Shown: piece after piece, positions 1 through 7,285 of the stretch
Numbering within the stretch: the stretch's first letter is position 1
Layout of the letters: every line of letters starts with the position of its first letter
Origin: Bacillota bacterium
GTDB taxonomy: Bacteria > Bacillota > Clostridia > Peptostreptococcales > Anaerovoracaceae
Assembly (NCBI GenBank): GCA_029266295.1
Contig: JAQSXD010000002.1
Span: forward strand, 1-32,372
Length of the DNA: 32,372 nucleotides
Reading direction: 5' to 3'
The notes under the pieces: model-generated
Seen by the model: only the letters and a program-made list of their open reading frames with translations
Told to the model about the DNA's origin: nothing
Databases searched by the model: none
Translations under genes and position numbers: made by a program

Positions 1-1
1 T

Positions 2-97
2 GATCAGGAGGCATTTAGCCGTTTTAGCATAGACCTGGTTATTAAACCATTAAAAAAGAGCAGATCGATACTGGCCACCAGAAAAGGAACGGTCTAA
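2..97 (+). CDS. C-terminal tail of an unidentified gene (cut by window edge)
   Basis: Frame 2 is open from the window edge for 31 codons to a TAA, while frame 1 stops at once and frame 3 after nine codons. The tail reads DQEAFSRFSIDLVIKPLKKS and then a basic stretch, so it is polar and lysine/arginine-rich. That could be the end of a cytoplasmic protein, but there is too little to assign a family. It would be the upstream neighbour of the MATE gene, with about 125 bases between them. The call rests only on the open frame and a plausible composition. Confidence 0.3.
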   Translation, partial: DQEAFSRFSIDLVIKPLKKSRSILATRKGTV

Positions 98-112
98 TAC
101 CATTTTAAAATA

Positions 113-167
113 ACATCATAGTAACAATATCACAAACAGATAAGTACATCACAGTAAAAATATCACA
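113..167. repeat. Two 22-bp direct repeats, 33 bp apart, upstream of the MATE gene
   Basis: ACATCATAGTAACAATATCACA at 113-134 and ACATCACAGTAAAAATATCACA at 146-167 agree at 20 of 22 positions. Their starts are 33 bp apart, close to three helical turns. A shorter unit of the form ATCAYAGTAA recurs at about 115, 129, 148, 162 and 176, up to the MATE ribosome binding site. The helical phasing and the position suggest tandem binding sites for a regulator of the efflux gene, but no regulator is identified. Confidence 0.5.
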
Positions 168-222
168 GTTAACAGCATAGTAATAGAAAATCATATGAGT
201 GCAAAACAGGAGGCTTTTATAT

Positions 223-1668
223 ATGAAGGAAACTGAACAACAAATAATAAAGAAAAATTCTGAAATGAAGGAATCAAAAACATTGGAATCTGCCCAAACC
301 AAAAAGGAAATGGGAGCAAACCGAATGGGGGAACTTCCGGTAGGGAAGTTGCTGCTTGAATTTTCCGTACCTGCTATTATTGCAATGATAGCAAACGCCT
401 TATATAACGTAATCGATAGTATTTTTGTAGGCAGAGGCGTAGGCTCACTTGCCCTGACCGCTGTGACCATAGCATTTCCCATCATGATCATCTTAATGGC
501 TTTTGCTATGCTCATCGGCATTGGAGCTACCGCAATGATTTCGTTGAAATTGGGTCAGCAGAAAAAGGACGACGCGGAACGAATTTTGGGGACTGCGTTT
601 GCTTCCTCTGTTGTCATGGGAGTTACGCTTACCGTAATCTTCCTGATCATTTTGGATCCACTTTTGCTTTTTCTTGGAGCAACACCGGACGTATTCCTAT
701 ATGCAAAACAGTTTAGTACCGTAATTCTGATTGGTGCGGTCTTCCAGTTCCTATCCTTTGGGCTGAACAATATCATTCGGGCAGAGGGGAATCCGGTTAT
801 CTCCATGGCAACCATGCTGTTTTCAGCAGGAATGAACTGCCTGCTGAACCCACTGTTTATCTTTGTATTTCACTGGGGAGTCATCGGCTCTGCACTGGCC
901 ACAGTTACCACTCAGATATTGGTTTCGGCATATATCATCTACCACTTTACCATTGGAAAAAGCAATCTTAAGCTTCACAGGAAATACTTCAGATTAGCAC
1001 CGGATTTGATGGGGAAGATTGCTTCCATCGGCTTGTCTCCGTTCCTGCTTCAGCTTGCAGCAAGTGTGACCCTGTTTATTTTTAACAGTCATTTGCTGGA
1101 ATATGGCGGAGAAATGGCAGTTGCCGCAATGGGCGTCATCAACCGGACGGCGATGATGCTGCTCATGCCGATTTTTGGAATCAATCAGGGTGCTCAGCCG
1201 ATTATCGGCTATAATTACGGTGCAAAGAAATATGACCGCGTCAAAAAGACGCTGAGACTGGCGGCCATAGCTGCAACAGCTATCTGTATTTTTGGCTTTG
1301 CTCTTTCAGAGCTGTTCAGCCCTCAGATTATCGGGCTGTTCAACAAAGAACAAGAACTGATTGATATCGGAACAAGAGGAATTAGAATTTTTATGCTGAT
1401 GGTACCTTTGGTGGGAGTTCAGATCGTAATCACAAACTATTTCCAGGCTGTAGGAAAGGCACCGAAGGCAATCCTGCTGAGCCTGACAAGACAGGTCTTG
1501 TTTTTAATCCCTTTGATCCTGATTCTCCCCTCCTTCTTCGGACTGGACGGTATCTGGATGGCGGGTCCGATCTCAGATTTTTCATCATCCATGTTGGCCA
1601 TCGTCCTACTGATAAAAGAGTTCCGCTATCTGCAGGATAAGCATGATAAGGGTAGTTCGCTGCGATAG
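223..1668 (+). CDS. MATE-family multidrug/cation antiporter
   Basis: An integral membrane efflux protein of the MATE family, which uses Na+ or H+ gradients to export drugs or metabolites. The 481-residue length and about 12 hydrophobic segments are normal for the family. MATE-like patterns are visible (VGRGVGSLALTAVTIAFPI near residue 70, and NQGAQPIIGYNYGAKKYDR near 330, which is typical of the second half). About 35 hydrophilic, lysine-rich residues precede the first membrane segment. The ORF-track GTG at 199 is rejected because AGGAGG at 208-213 sits 9 bases before the ATG at 223. The gene is monocistronic, convergent with the GH18 gene, and preceded by phased direct repeats that may control it. 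Substrate cannot be inferred. Confidence 0.9.
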   Translation: MKETEQQIIKKNSEMKESKTLESAQTKKEMGANRMGELPVGKLLLEFSVPAIIAMIANALYNVIDSIFVGRGVGSLALTAVTIAFPIMIILMAFAMLIGIGATAMISLKLGQQKKDDAERILGTAFASSVVMGVTLTVIFLIILDPLLLFLGATPDVFLYAKQFSTVILIGAVFQFLSFGLNNIIRAEGNPVISMATMLFSAGMNCLLNPLFIFVFHWGVIGSALATVTTQILVSAYIIYHFTIGKSNLKLHRKYFRLAPDLMGKIASIGLSPFLLQLAASVTLFIFNSHLLEYGGEMAVAAMGVINRTAMMLLMPIFGINQGAQPIIGYNYGAKKYDRVKKTLRLAAIAATAICIFGFALSELFSPQIIGLFNKEQELIDIGTRGIRIFMLMVPLVGVQIVITNYFQAVGKAPKAILLSLTRQVLFLIPLILILPSFFGLDGIWMAGPISDFSSSMLAIVLLIKEFRYLQDKHDKGSSLR

Positions 1669-1681
1669 CGGAGGACCCTTT
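1648..1681. terminator. Possible terminator hairpin at convergent MATE/GH18 ends
   Basis: AAGGGT (1648-1653) can pair with ACCCTT (1675-1680), and CGCT/AGCG form a smaller inner stem. The structure overlaps the MATE stop codon and lies just before the convergent GH18 stop. The T-tract is only three bases, so the call is weak. Confidence 0.3.
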
Positions 1682-1684
1682 CGC

Positions 1685-2785
1685 TTAACGAAGATTCTCA
1701 TTGAGAAAGAATAAGAGCACATTGGTTCTGTCCTGGCTTAGCTCCCAGATCATCGCGCCACCCATGCCGATCGATTTTAAATAATCTGTTTTGTATCGAA
1801 TGGATTCAGGGTCGTCGTAGCTGATGAAAACCGAGCCGTCAAAGAGCCAGGGCACAAGGGACTGGGGATGAAAAAAATAGGTGAAAAGAGCATTGTTGGC
1901 GTAGTTTGCCATAATTTGATCGTAACTAATAGAGTTTGCGCCGAAAAACGGCTGATACAAACCATAATTGAAATTGTTGACAGAAGCGTAGAGATAACCA
2001 TAGAAGGGAATTCCCATCATCAACTTGTTCATGGGAAATCCGCCAAGCTCCCACGTTTCGATTCCCGCAGCCACACTCCATTTATACTGGGGTGAGATAT
2101 CGTTGTTTTCAAACAGTGGTGCATTGAAGTCGGTGTAAGTGTCCCAAGTGCCATGAATGTCATAAGACATGATGCATGCATAATCAAGATAGGGATGAAT
2201 TCGTGACAATTCTACATTGTTTGCATAAAAAGCACCGTTTCCGCCAGCGATGGTAAGCAGATATGTAGTCTGATCAGCAGCACCTTGCTCATCAAGCCGC
2301 TCTCTCATCTTCTGCAGCAGCAGCGTAAAATTCTCTTTGTCTTCCGGTCTTCTAACATTGGTGGGAAGACCTCCGCTGACGGGATACTCCCAGTCCAGAT
2401 CTACCCCATCAAATCCATATTTTTTTATGAATTCAATACAGCTGTCTGCAAAGATCGTGCGTGATTCCTCCGTAAGCGCTACGTCGGAAAATCTTCCGGA
2501 CCAAGTCCAGCCGCCAACGGAGATCAATGTTTTCAGGTCGGGGTTCATCCGTTTTAAATCATTGAGTTGGCTGAAGTTAAAGGGATCAAGATTGGGATAA
2601 CCAAGGGTGATGGTCAGCTCCGGGCTGATATTGGCAAATGCGTAATTAATATGGGTGAGTTTTGTTGCATCGATTTGAGATGGAGTATAGCCGGTATTGA
2701 CTGACCAGGCCGTGTAATAACCAATCAGTCTTCTTCCGGAAGGCAGCACTGACGGAGTGCGGGCAGCCTCTACATTTCTTAGCAT
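1685..2785 (-). CDS. GH18 chitinase-like glycosidase without signal peptide
   Basis: A glycoside hydrolase family 18 protein of 366 residues, expected to cleave beta-1,4-linked N-acetylglucosamine polymers by substrate-assisted catalysis. The SxGG-type strand [15 protein letters not shown] lies near residues 88-101, and the catalytic motif DGVDLDWE at 126-133 has the acid/base Glu133. The C-terminal [11 protein letters not shown] is the usual final barrel strand with its tryptophan. The start is set at 2785, where AAGGAAG lies about 9 bases upstream; the ORF-track start at 2836 lacks a comparable site. There is no signal peptide in either version, unlike the paralogue immediately upstream. 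The protein may act inside the cell or mother cell, leave by another route, or have lost its leader after duplication. Confidence 0.85.
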   Translation of the reverse strand: MLRNVEAARTPSVLPSGRRLIGYYTAWSVNTGYTPSQIDATKLTHINYAFANISPELTITLGYPNLDPFNFSQLNDLKRMNPDLKTLISVGGWTWSGRFSDVALTEESRTIFADSCIEFIKKYGFDGVDLDWEYPVSGGLPTNVRRPEDKENFTLLLQKMRERLDEQGAADQTTYLLTIAGGNGAFYANNVELSRIHPYLDYACIMSYDIHGTWDTYTDFNAPLFENNDISPQYKWSVAAGIETWELGGFPMNKLMMGIPFYGYLYASVNNFNYGLYQPFFGANSISYDQIMANYANNALFTYFFHPQSLVPWLFDGSVFISYDDPESIRYKTDYLKSIGMGGAMIWELSQDRTNVLLFFLNENLR

Positions 2786-2848
2786 GTTCCATAACTTCCT
2801 TTCACATAGTGATTGGCGCCAGTCAGACATTACCAAAAGGATGTGATG

Positions 2849-2914
2849 TCAACCGAAGCTATGTATATCATATGCGCCGTTGTAATCTGTGGTGAGCTCT
2901 GCAATGATACTCAT
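2849..2914 (-). CDS. Possible 21-residue ORF coupled to the upstream chitinase
   Basis: ATG at 2914-2912 overlaps the chitinase stop as ATGA, and AGGAAGG lies 6 bases upstream. The frame encodes MSIIAELTTDYNGAYDIHSFG before a TGA. The YDIHSFG end loosely resembles the YDIHGTW segment of the neighbouring GH18 proteins, so it might be a duplication scar rather than a gene. No known family is recognised. Confidence 0.25.
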   Translation of the reverse strand: MSIIAELTTDYNGAYDIHSFG

Positions 2915-4059
2915 TTGAATCCTTCCTGAAGTGCATTGAGAAGATCCCCATTCTTATCATGACGAAGCTCCCAGATCATAGCACCTGCCAGCCTCTTAGA
3001 TTTAATATATTGCAATTTGTGGAAGATAGATTCCTTGTCTTCGTATGAGATGAAGTCGGAACCATTCCAAAGCCAGGGAACTTTTGCCTGAGGATGAAAA
3101 AATCGTCGGTAATCGGGATTTGTAACGTAATCTTCGGTGATTTTTTTATAGCTTAGGGCCTTTGCTTTGGAAAAAGTCTGATACAGGCCGTCATTTCTGC
3201 TGCCGGTGGTCGAATAGTGATATCCGTAAAACGGAATTCCAGCCACAAGCTTTTCCGCAGGAAAAGAGGCATTGATCCAACCGTTTACTCCTGTATCGAA
3301 GCTGGCCTGATCTTGGGGGGATGATTTGCCGCTTATGTATAGTGGGGAATGAAAATCGGTATATTTGTCCCAAGGTCCGTGAAAATCATAGGTCATAATT
3401 ACAGCAAAATCCAGATACTTGTGAATCAGGGACAGTTCTGTATTCTTTATGTAAGAAGTGCCGGCCCCTCCGGCAATGGTTAATAGATATTGCTTTTCAT
3501 CAGCAGCACCCTGTTGATCCAGGGCTTCCCTGAGGGTCTTGAGCAAAAGGGTGAAGTTTTTCTTGTCGTCAGGCCGGGTCTTGTTAGATGTAAGCCCGCC
3601 AGCAACCGGGTATTCCCAGTCCAGATCAATTCCATCAAACCCAAACTGTTTCATAAAAGTGATGCAGCTTTCTGCGAATACTTGTCTGTTTTTTTCTGTC
3701 AATGCTGCGTCGGAAAATCTGCCTGACCAAGTCCAACCGCCAATGGAAATGAGGGTTTTTAATTGAGGGTTCTTCTGCTTCAATTGTTGTAATAACTTGA
3801 AATTTTCTGGATCTTTATCCGGATAGCCCATTCGAACACGAAGATCAGGTCCAATTTCCGCAAAAGCGTAGCTGATATGGGTCAGCTTGGAGGCCTGGAT
3901 GTGTTCCGGGGTATATCCGGAATAAGCAGACCAGGCCGTATAGTAGCCTGCCAGTATGGGCTCTGCCAGTTGGGGCTCTGCTGCTAAGGCATCTTGGCTG
4001 AAAAAGCCTGTGCTTAAAAACAGAACCAAGGATAGTACCACAATATTTTTTACGTTCAT
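2911..4059 (-). CDS. Secreted GH18 chitinase-like glycosidase
   Basis: A 382-residue GH18 hydrolase, paralogous along its whole length to the gene downstream. A classical signal peptide is visible: MNVKNIVV, a hydrophobic core LSLVLFLSTGFF, and a cleavage-like SQDALAA near residue 27. The SxGG-like strand is [15 protein letters not shown] near 103-116. The catalytic motif DGIDLDWE occupies 142-149, with Glu149 as acid/base. GGAG near the ribosome binding site supports the start: GGAGG lies 8 bases before the ATG at 4059, whereas the longer ORF-track version would place 30 charged residues before the leader. It heads a two-gene unit with an extended -10 promoter upstream. The likely role is degradation of chitin or other GlcNAc polymers outside the cell, though wall-related GH18 roles are possible. 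Confidence 0.88.
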   Translation of the reverse strand: MNVKNIVVLSLVLFLSTGFFSQDALAAEPQLAEPILAGYYTAWSAYSGYTPEHIQASKLTHISYAFAEIGPDLRVRMGYPDKDPENFKLLQQLKQKNPQLKTLISIGGWTWSGRFSDAALTEKNRQVFAESCITFMKQFGFDGIDLDWEYPVAGGLTSNKTRPDDKKNFTLLLKTLREALDQQGAADEKQYLLTIAGGAGTSYIKNTELSLIHKYLDFAVIMTYDFHGPWDKYTDFHSPLYISGKSSPQDQASFDTGVNGWINASFPAEKLVAGIPFYGYHYSTTGSRNDGLYQTFSKAKALSYKKITEDYVTNPDYRRFFHPQAKVPWLWNGSDFISYEDKESIFHKLQYIKSKRLAGAMIWELRHDKNGDLLNALQEGFK

Positions 4060-4098
4060 CAAAGCAGCCTCCAATATACAATCGGGTTTGATGAGGCA

Positions 4099-4107
4099 AG
4101 TATAGCA
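4099..4107 (-). promoter_or_regulatory. Extended -10 promoter for the chitinase pair
   Basis: On the minus strand the sequence reads TGTGCTATACT, giving TG-N-TATACT about 40 bases before the secreted chitinase ATG. The -35 region is poor, as is common for extended -10 promoters. Confidence 0.45.
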
Positions 4108-4153
4108 CACCGTATCCTCTTTGCGCATTGGTAATTCATGGAGCTGCAAGCTG

Positions 4154-4179
4154 AAAACCCTCTGATCGGAAGGAGGGTT
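4154..4179 (-). terminator. Probable terminator after the broken GGDEF gene
   Basis: Read on the minus strand, AACCCTC, a 10-base loop and GAGGGTT form a 7-bp stem followed by TTTT. It lies about 50 bases past the GGDEF stop and before the chitinase promoter, the expected place for a terminator. The T-run is short. Confidence 0.45.
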
Positions 4180-4230
4180 AATCAGGCTGTTGATCGATCA
4201 AGGTATCAGATTGATAAGATGTTCAGAAGT

Positions 4231-5599
4231 TCATTTGGACGTACTTGTCCTATTTCTTCCGCTTTTTTTTGCATGATGCAGGGAGGATGAAACTCCTTGG
4301 AGCAAGCGTTCGGTATTTAGACTGCTGTCGTTGCTGTAGACCGTATTAATTCCGATGCTGACCGTGATCCTTATGGTTTCGCCATTTGCCCAGAAGACAA
4401 GGTTTTCTGTGAATTTCCTAATGTTTTCCGCTACAAAATAAGCGTTATCTTCCGTTGCTTCCGGCAGAATTACGAGAAATTCTTCCCCGCCATAGCGACC
4501 GAACAGATCTGTTTTTCTCACTTTTTCCATGCAGGCTCCTGCAAGGATCTTCAGCACCTCATCCCCAGCCTGGTGACCATACTGGTCGTTGACCTGTTTA
4601 AAATGATCGATATCAATTAAAAGGATCGAAAGACAGCCGCCACAGCGCTTCAATCGCTGAAGTTCCTTCTCCAATTCCTCAATTAATCTCCTTCGATTGT
4701 AAACCTCGGTGAGGCTGTCATGGCTTTCGATGTCGTGTAATACTCGAATCATCTCCTTCTGTCCAGTAATATCTTGAATGAAGTAGACGGAACCAAGGCT
4801 TTCACTTCCTTCCGTAAGGACCGTTTTTCGAAATGCATAATATACGCTTTCTCTGTTGCGGATTAACTTTAGCTCAAACTCCGGTTTTTTCTGCTCTACT
4901 ATTTTTTTCCCTTCCGGAAAGATTGTGATATCAATCCCGATTCGGCTAAAGTCCAGCCAGCTAAATATTTCTTTGCAGGCAAGATTAAAGTCAACCAGGC
5001 GATTTCTTCTGTCAAGAACCAATATCCCTTCATTAATCTCCAGAAAAACTACCTCCTTCATGATTTCCTGAAACTCAAGAAAACCGTAACGGAAGATTGC
5101 GATATAAAAGAATATACCTGAAACACAAAGTCCGAAGGGGGTAAGATCTAGATTTAGGGGCGAACCGCCGGAAAGATAAACCTTTTTCCAGGATGGGAAG
5201 AAGGGAGCCTTTGTAGCTGATAAAATCAATTGAGGTATAGAGAAGATGGTGGATATCATTTGTAACACCCAAAAATAACGTAAGAAAAGGAATGATCATG
5301 AAGAGAAGTGCAATGTGGAGGGGTGCAGACTGACGATGCCGAAATTTATAGGCGAACAGCAACCAAAATTCAGACATAAATGGAGCACCGAAAAATTCCA
5401 TCGTTAGGAAGAACATAAACTGCTCTGGAGTATGGGCTTGCAGCTCAAGCGCATAACCTGTTATGTAGATGGCTATGGCCAGACACAGGAAAGTAAAGGG
5501 AATCGCGAGACTGTTCCTTTTTTTATTCAGGGAGTATAGAAAAAGAATAAAAAAGGATAAGCCAAAACAAAGCAGCAAAATGGAAATAACATTGATCAA
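4231..5599 (-). pseudogene. Broken 7TM-PAS-GGDEF diguanylate cyclase gene
   Basis: The ORF track splits this gene in two: a 174-residue N-terminal frame from 5599 and a 345-residue frame from 5268. The first begins at a TTG behind AGGAAGG and carries the first membrane helices of a histidine-kinase-type 7TM sensor, including the TNDIHHLLYTS segment. It then runs into out-of-frame nonsense. The second frame resumes at LDLTPFGLCVSGIFFYIAIFRY, the last helix of such domains, followed by a PAS domain and a GGDEF domain. The cyclase motif GGEEF and an RxxD product-inhibition site (RKTD, five residues upstream) are intact. Roughly 50-60 residues expected between these parts, covering helices 5 and 6, are missing, so an out-of-frame internal deletion is inferred. 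The 5268 GTG start has no ribosome binding site. A sequencing error alone would not explain the missing helices. Confidence 0.75.
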
Positions 5600-5703
5600 G
5601 CCGTTACCTTCCTTCTGTGATAGCGATCATCTGCGGCAGAATTCTGAACAACACTGGAATGATATGCTATTTATAACATAAAATATCATCGATGTAAACA
5701 AGT

Positions 5704-6255
5704 CTATTCTGATTCGGAATTAAAGCGCTGCAACTGCTTTCGAACCTTGCGGGCCCAGTCCAGTTCACTTTGGAAGGTAGACATCAGATTTACAGCAACC
5801 ATATTCCATAGAAAGGTTTCTCTGGGAGAGCGATTGGGCCAATCCTTCTCTCTGTCATATTTTTCTTTCTGAAGGGTAAGCTGCGTTTCGATCGTTTTCT
5901 CATAGTCTGACAACAGCTGTTCTAGCTCTTGATTACTGAGCATATCCGACCAAGCCAGCTGGATCAAAAAAGGCTTTTTTACTTCGGGGGCTTCGGTTCC
6001 GGACAAGATCCAGGTCTTTAATGCGCTAATCCCCTTTTTTGTCAGAGCATATACCTTTTTGGACGGCGCTCCGTCTTGATGAATGGTTTCTCCTGATATC
6101 AGGTCTTCTTTCTGAAGCTGCATCAGGGATTTATAAATTTGATTGTTGTTGCCAGACCAGTAAAGGTAAGGAGACTCCTCGAAAACCTTTTTCAGGTCAT
6201 AGCCGGTAGAAGGCTTCCAGCTCAACAGACCTAGGATCGCATATTGTATGGACAT
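5704..6255 (-). CDS. PadR-family transcriptional regulator
   Basis: A 183-residue dimeric winged-helix repressor. PadR proteins typically control efflux pumps or phenolic-acid and antibiotic stress genes. The N-terminal domain shows the family pattern IQYAILGLLSWKPSTGYDLKKVFEES, then IYKSLMQLQKEDLI (recognition helix region) and KKVYALTKKG (the wing) by residue 75. The C-terminal half (about 95-180) is the helical PadR dimerisation domain with the LSNQELEQLLSDYEKTI coiled segment. AAGGAG lies 7 bases before the ATG. It diverges from the TetR gene. A GCTAATGTTAGC palindrome just upstream of its ribosome binding site may be an autoregulatory operator. No transporter is directly linked, so the target is unclear. 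Confidence 0.87.
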   Translation of the reverse strand: MSIQYAILGLLSWKPSTGYDLKKVFEESPYLYWSGNNNQIYKSLMQLQKEDLISGETIHQDGAPSKKVYALTKKGISALKTWILSGTEAPEVKKPFLIQLAWSDMLSNQELEQLLSDYEKTIETQLTLQKEKYDREKDWPNRSPRETFLWNMVAVNLMSTFQSELDWARKVRKQLQRFNSESE

Positions 6256-6270
6256 GGTATCACTCCTTTT

Positions 6271-6306
6271 GCTAATGTTAGCAGAATGTACTCAATATGG
6301 TTACAT
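6271..6306. promoter_or_regulatory. Candidate PadR operators
   Basis: GCTAATGTTAGC (6271-6282) is an inverted repeat with 5-bp arms and a 2-base centre, lying 16 bases before the padR-type start codon. ATGTA (6286-6290) and TACAT (6302-6306) form a second interrupted palindrome of the ATGT/ACAT style known for PadR regulators. Binding is inferred from position only. Confidence 0.4.
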
Positions 6307-6334
6307 ACGAGCGGATAGCTATAGTTGGTTAATA

Positions 6335-6354
6335 ATATGATAAATATATCATAT
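6335..6354. promoter_or_regulatory. Perfect 8+8 bp palindrome in the divergent spacer
   Basis: ATATGATA-AATA-TATCATAT is a perfect inverted repeat in an AT-rich part of the PadR/TetR spacer. It could be a regulator site or promoter-linked AT-rich DNA. It is too AT-rich to exclude chance. Confidence 0.3.
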
Positions 6355-6424
6355 GTTATATGAGAAGTCAAATAAGAAGAGGACAAGTCGAAACCTTGAA
6401 TTTAGGGTGGATGAACTTTTTTGT

Positions 6425-6453
6425 TTGACAATACGACGATTGTGTCGTAAAAT
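6425..6453 (+). promoter_or_regulatory. Near-consensus promoter with operator in its spacer (TetR gene)
   Basis: TTGACA (6425-6430), a 17-base spacer and TAAAAT (6448-6453) form a strong sigma-A-type promoter about 90 bases before the tetR-type start. The spacer holds TACGAC-N6-GTCGTA (6432-6449), a perfect 6-bp-arm palindrome. A second copy of the core TTGTGTCG lies 31 bp downstream at 6471-6478, followed by the palindrome GTCGCGAC (6475-6482). This is the expected layout of TetR autorepression. Confidence 0.65.
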
Positions 6454-6540
6454 TTTATAAAAAGAGACATTTGTGTCGCGACGCTAAAACCTACTAATTT
6501 TCAGATAGACAAATCGTATAAGACAAAGAAGGAGATTGAT

Positions 6541-7122
6541 ATGGCTGAAAAAGGAGATAAAACAAGACAGTTCATCGTTACAACATCGGCGAGCTTGTTC
6601 TCGCAGAAAGGCTTTACGGCTGTAACGATGAAAGATATCTGCGAAGTCTGCAGCTTAAGCCGTGGCGGGCTATACCGTCACTTCGGATCTACGAAAGAGA
6701 TCTTTATTGAAGTTCTTGAGAGGGATGAGAACGATGCGGAGGAGAGTCTGGATCAGGCTATTGCGTTAGGCCTGTCCCCTAAAAGGCTGCTGGAAGGGTT
6801 CTTTCAGCTCCAAAGGAATGATATCGCATATAACAGAAACCGAATTGAGATGGCGATTTATGAATTTTCCATTGTCCATCCTGATCAGAAGGACTTTCTG
6901 AATGAACGGTTTCAGGCTGCTGTCAGATCTTTTTCAAAGCTGATTGAATACGGACAGCAAAAGGGAGAATGCCATGAAGGCGATCCGCGCATCATGGCAG
7001 AGCATATTGTTATTTTCTTGGAAGGTCTGAAGATGTCTTCCAAGATTATCGCCCAATCTGATGATCTGCTGGAAGAACAGTTTCAACTGCTGATTCAAAA
7101 GGTAATTCGATCGGGTAATTAG
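6541..7122 (+). CDS. TetR-family transcriptional regulator
   Basis: A 193-residue repressor of the TetR type, which binds palindromic DNA as a dimer and is released by a small ligand. The N-terminal helix-turn-helix is clear: FSQKGFTAVTMKDICEVCSLSRGGLYRHFGSTKEIF at about residues 19-55. The remaining 140 residues form the usual helical ligand-binding and dimerisation domain. AAGGAG lies 6 bases before the ATG. The promoter spacer contains a palindrome that is repeated in part downstream, so autorepression is likely. The next gene on the same strand begins about 160 bases on and need not be in the same transcript. The ligand and other targets cannot be read from the sequence. Confidence 0.88.
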   Translation: MAEKGDKTRQFIVTTSASLFSQKGFTAVTMKDICEVCSLSRGGLYRHFGSTKEIFIEVLERDENDAEESLDQAIALGLSPKRLLEGFFQLQRNDIAYNRNRIEMAIYEFSIVHPDQKDFLNERFQAAVRSFSKLIEYGQQKGECHEGDPRIMAEHIVIFLEGLKMSSKIIAQSDDLLEEQFQLLIQKVIRSGN

Positions 7123-7285
7123 GGTAATCCGATAGGGAGAGTCCAGAGAATCCATCAGTTATAGTGATTGCTGATTTCAATGCACTTCAGTCGTCCTGGA
7201 TGCGATCAGTAATGGTAATGATATGTTTGTAATAGCATAGTGTGGGAATAATCCATGGTTTATATAACATAACAGAGAGGTTGAA

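Noticed and set aside
199-222. GTG start of the MATE ORF at 199
   Set aside because: It lies upstream of the AGGAGG that serves ATG 223 and adds eight residues with no ribosome binding site.
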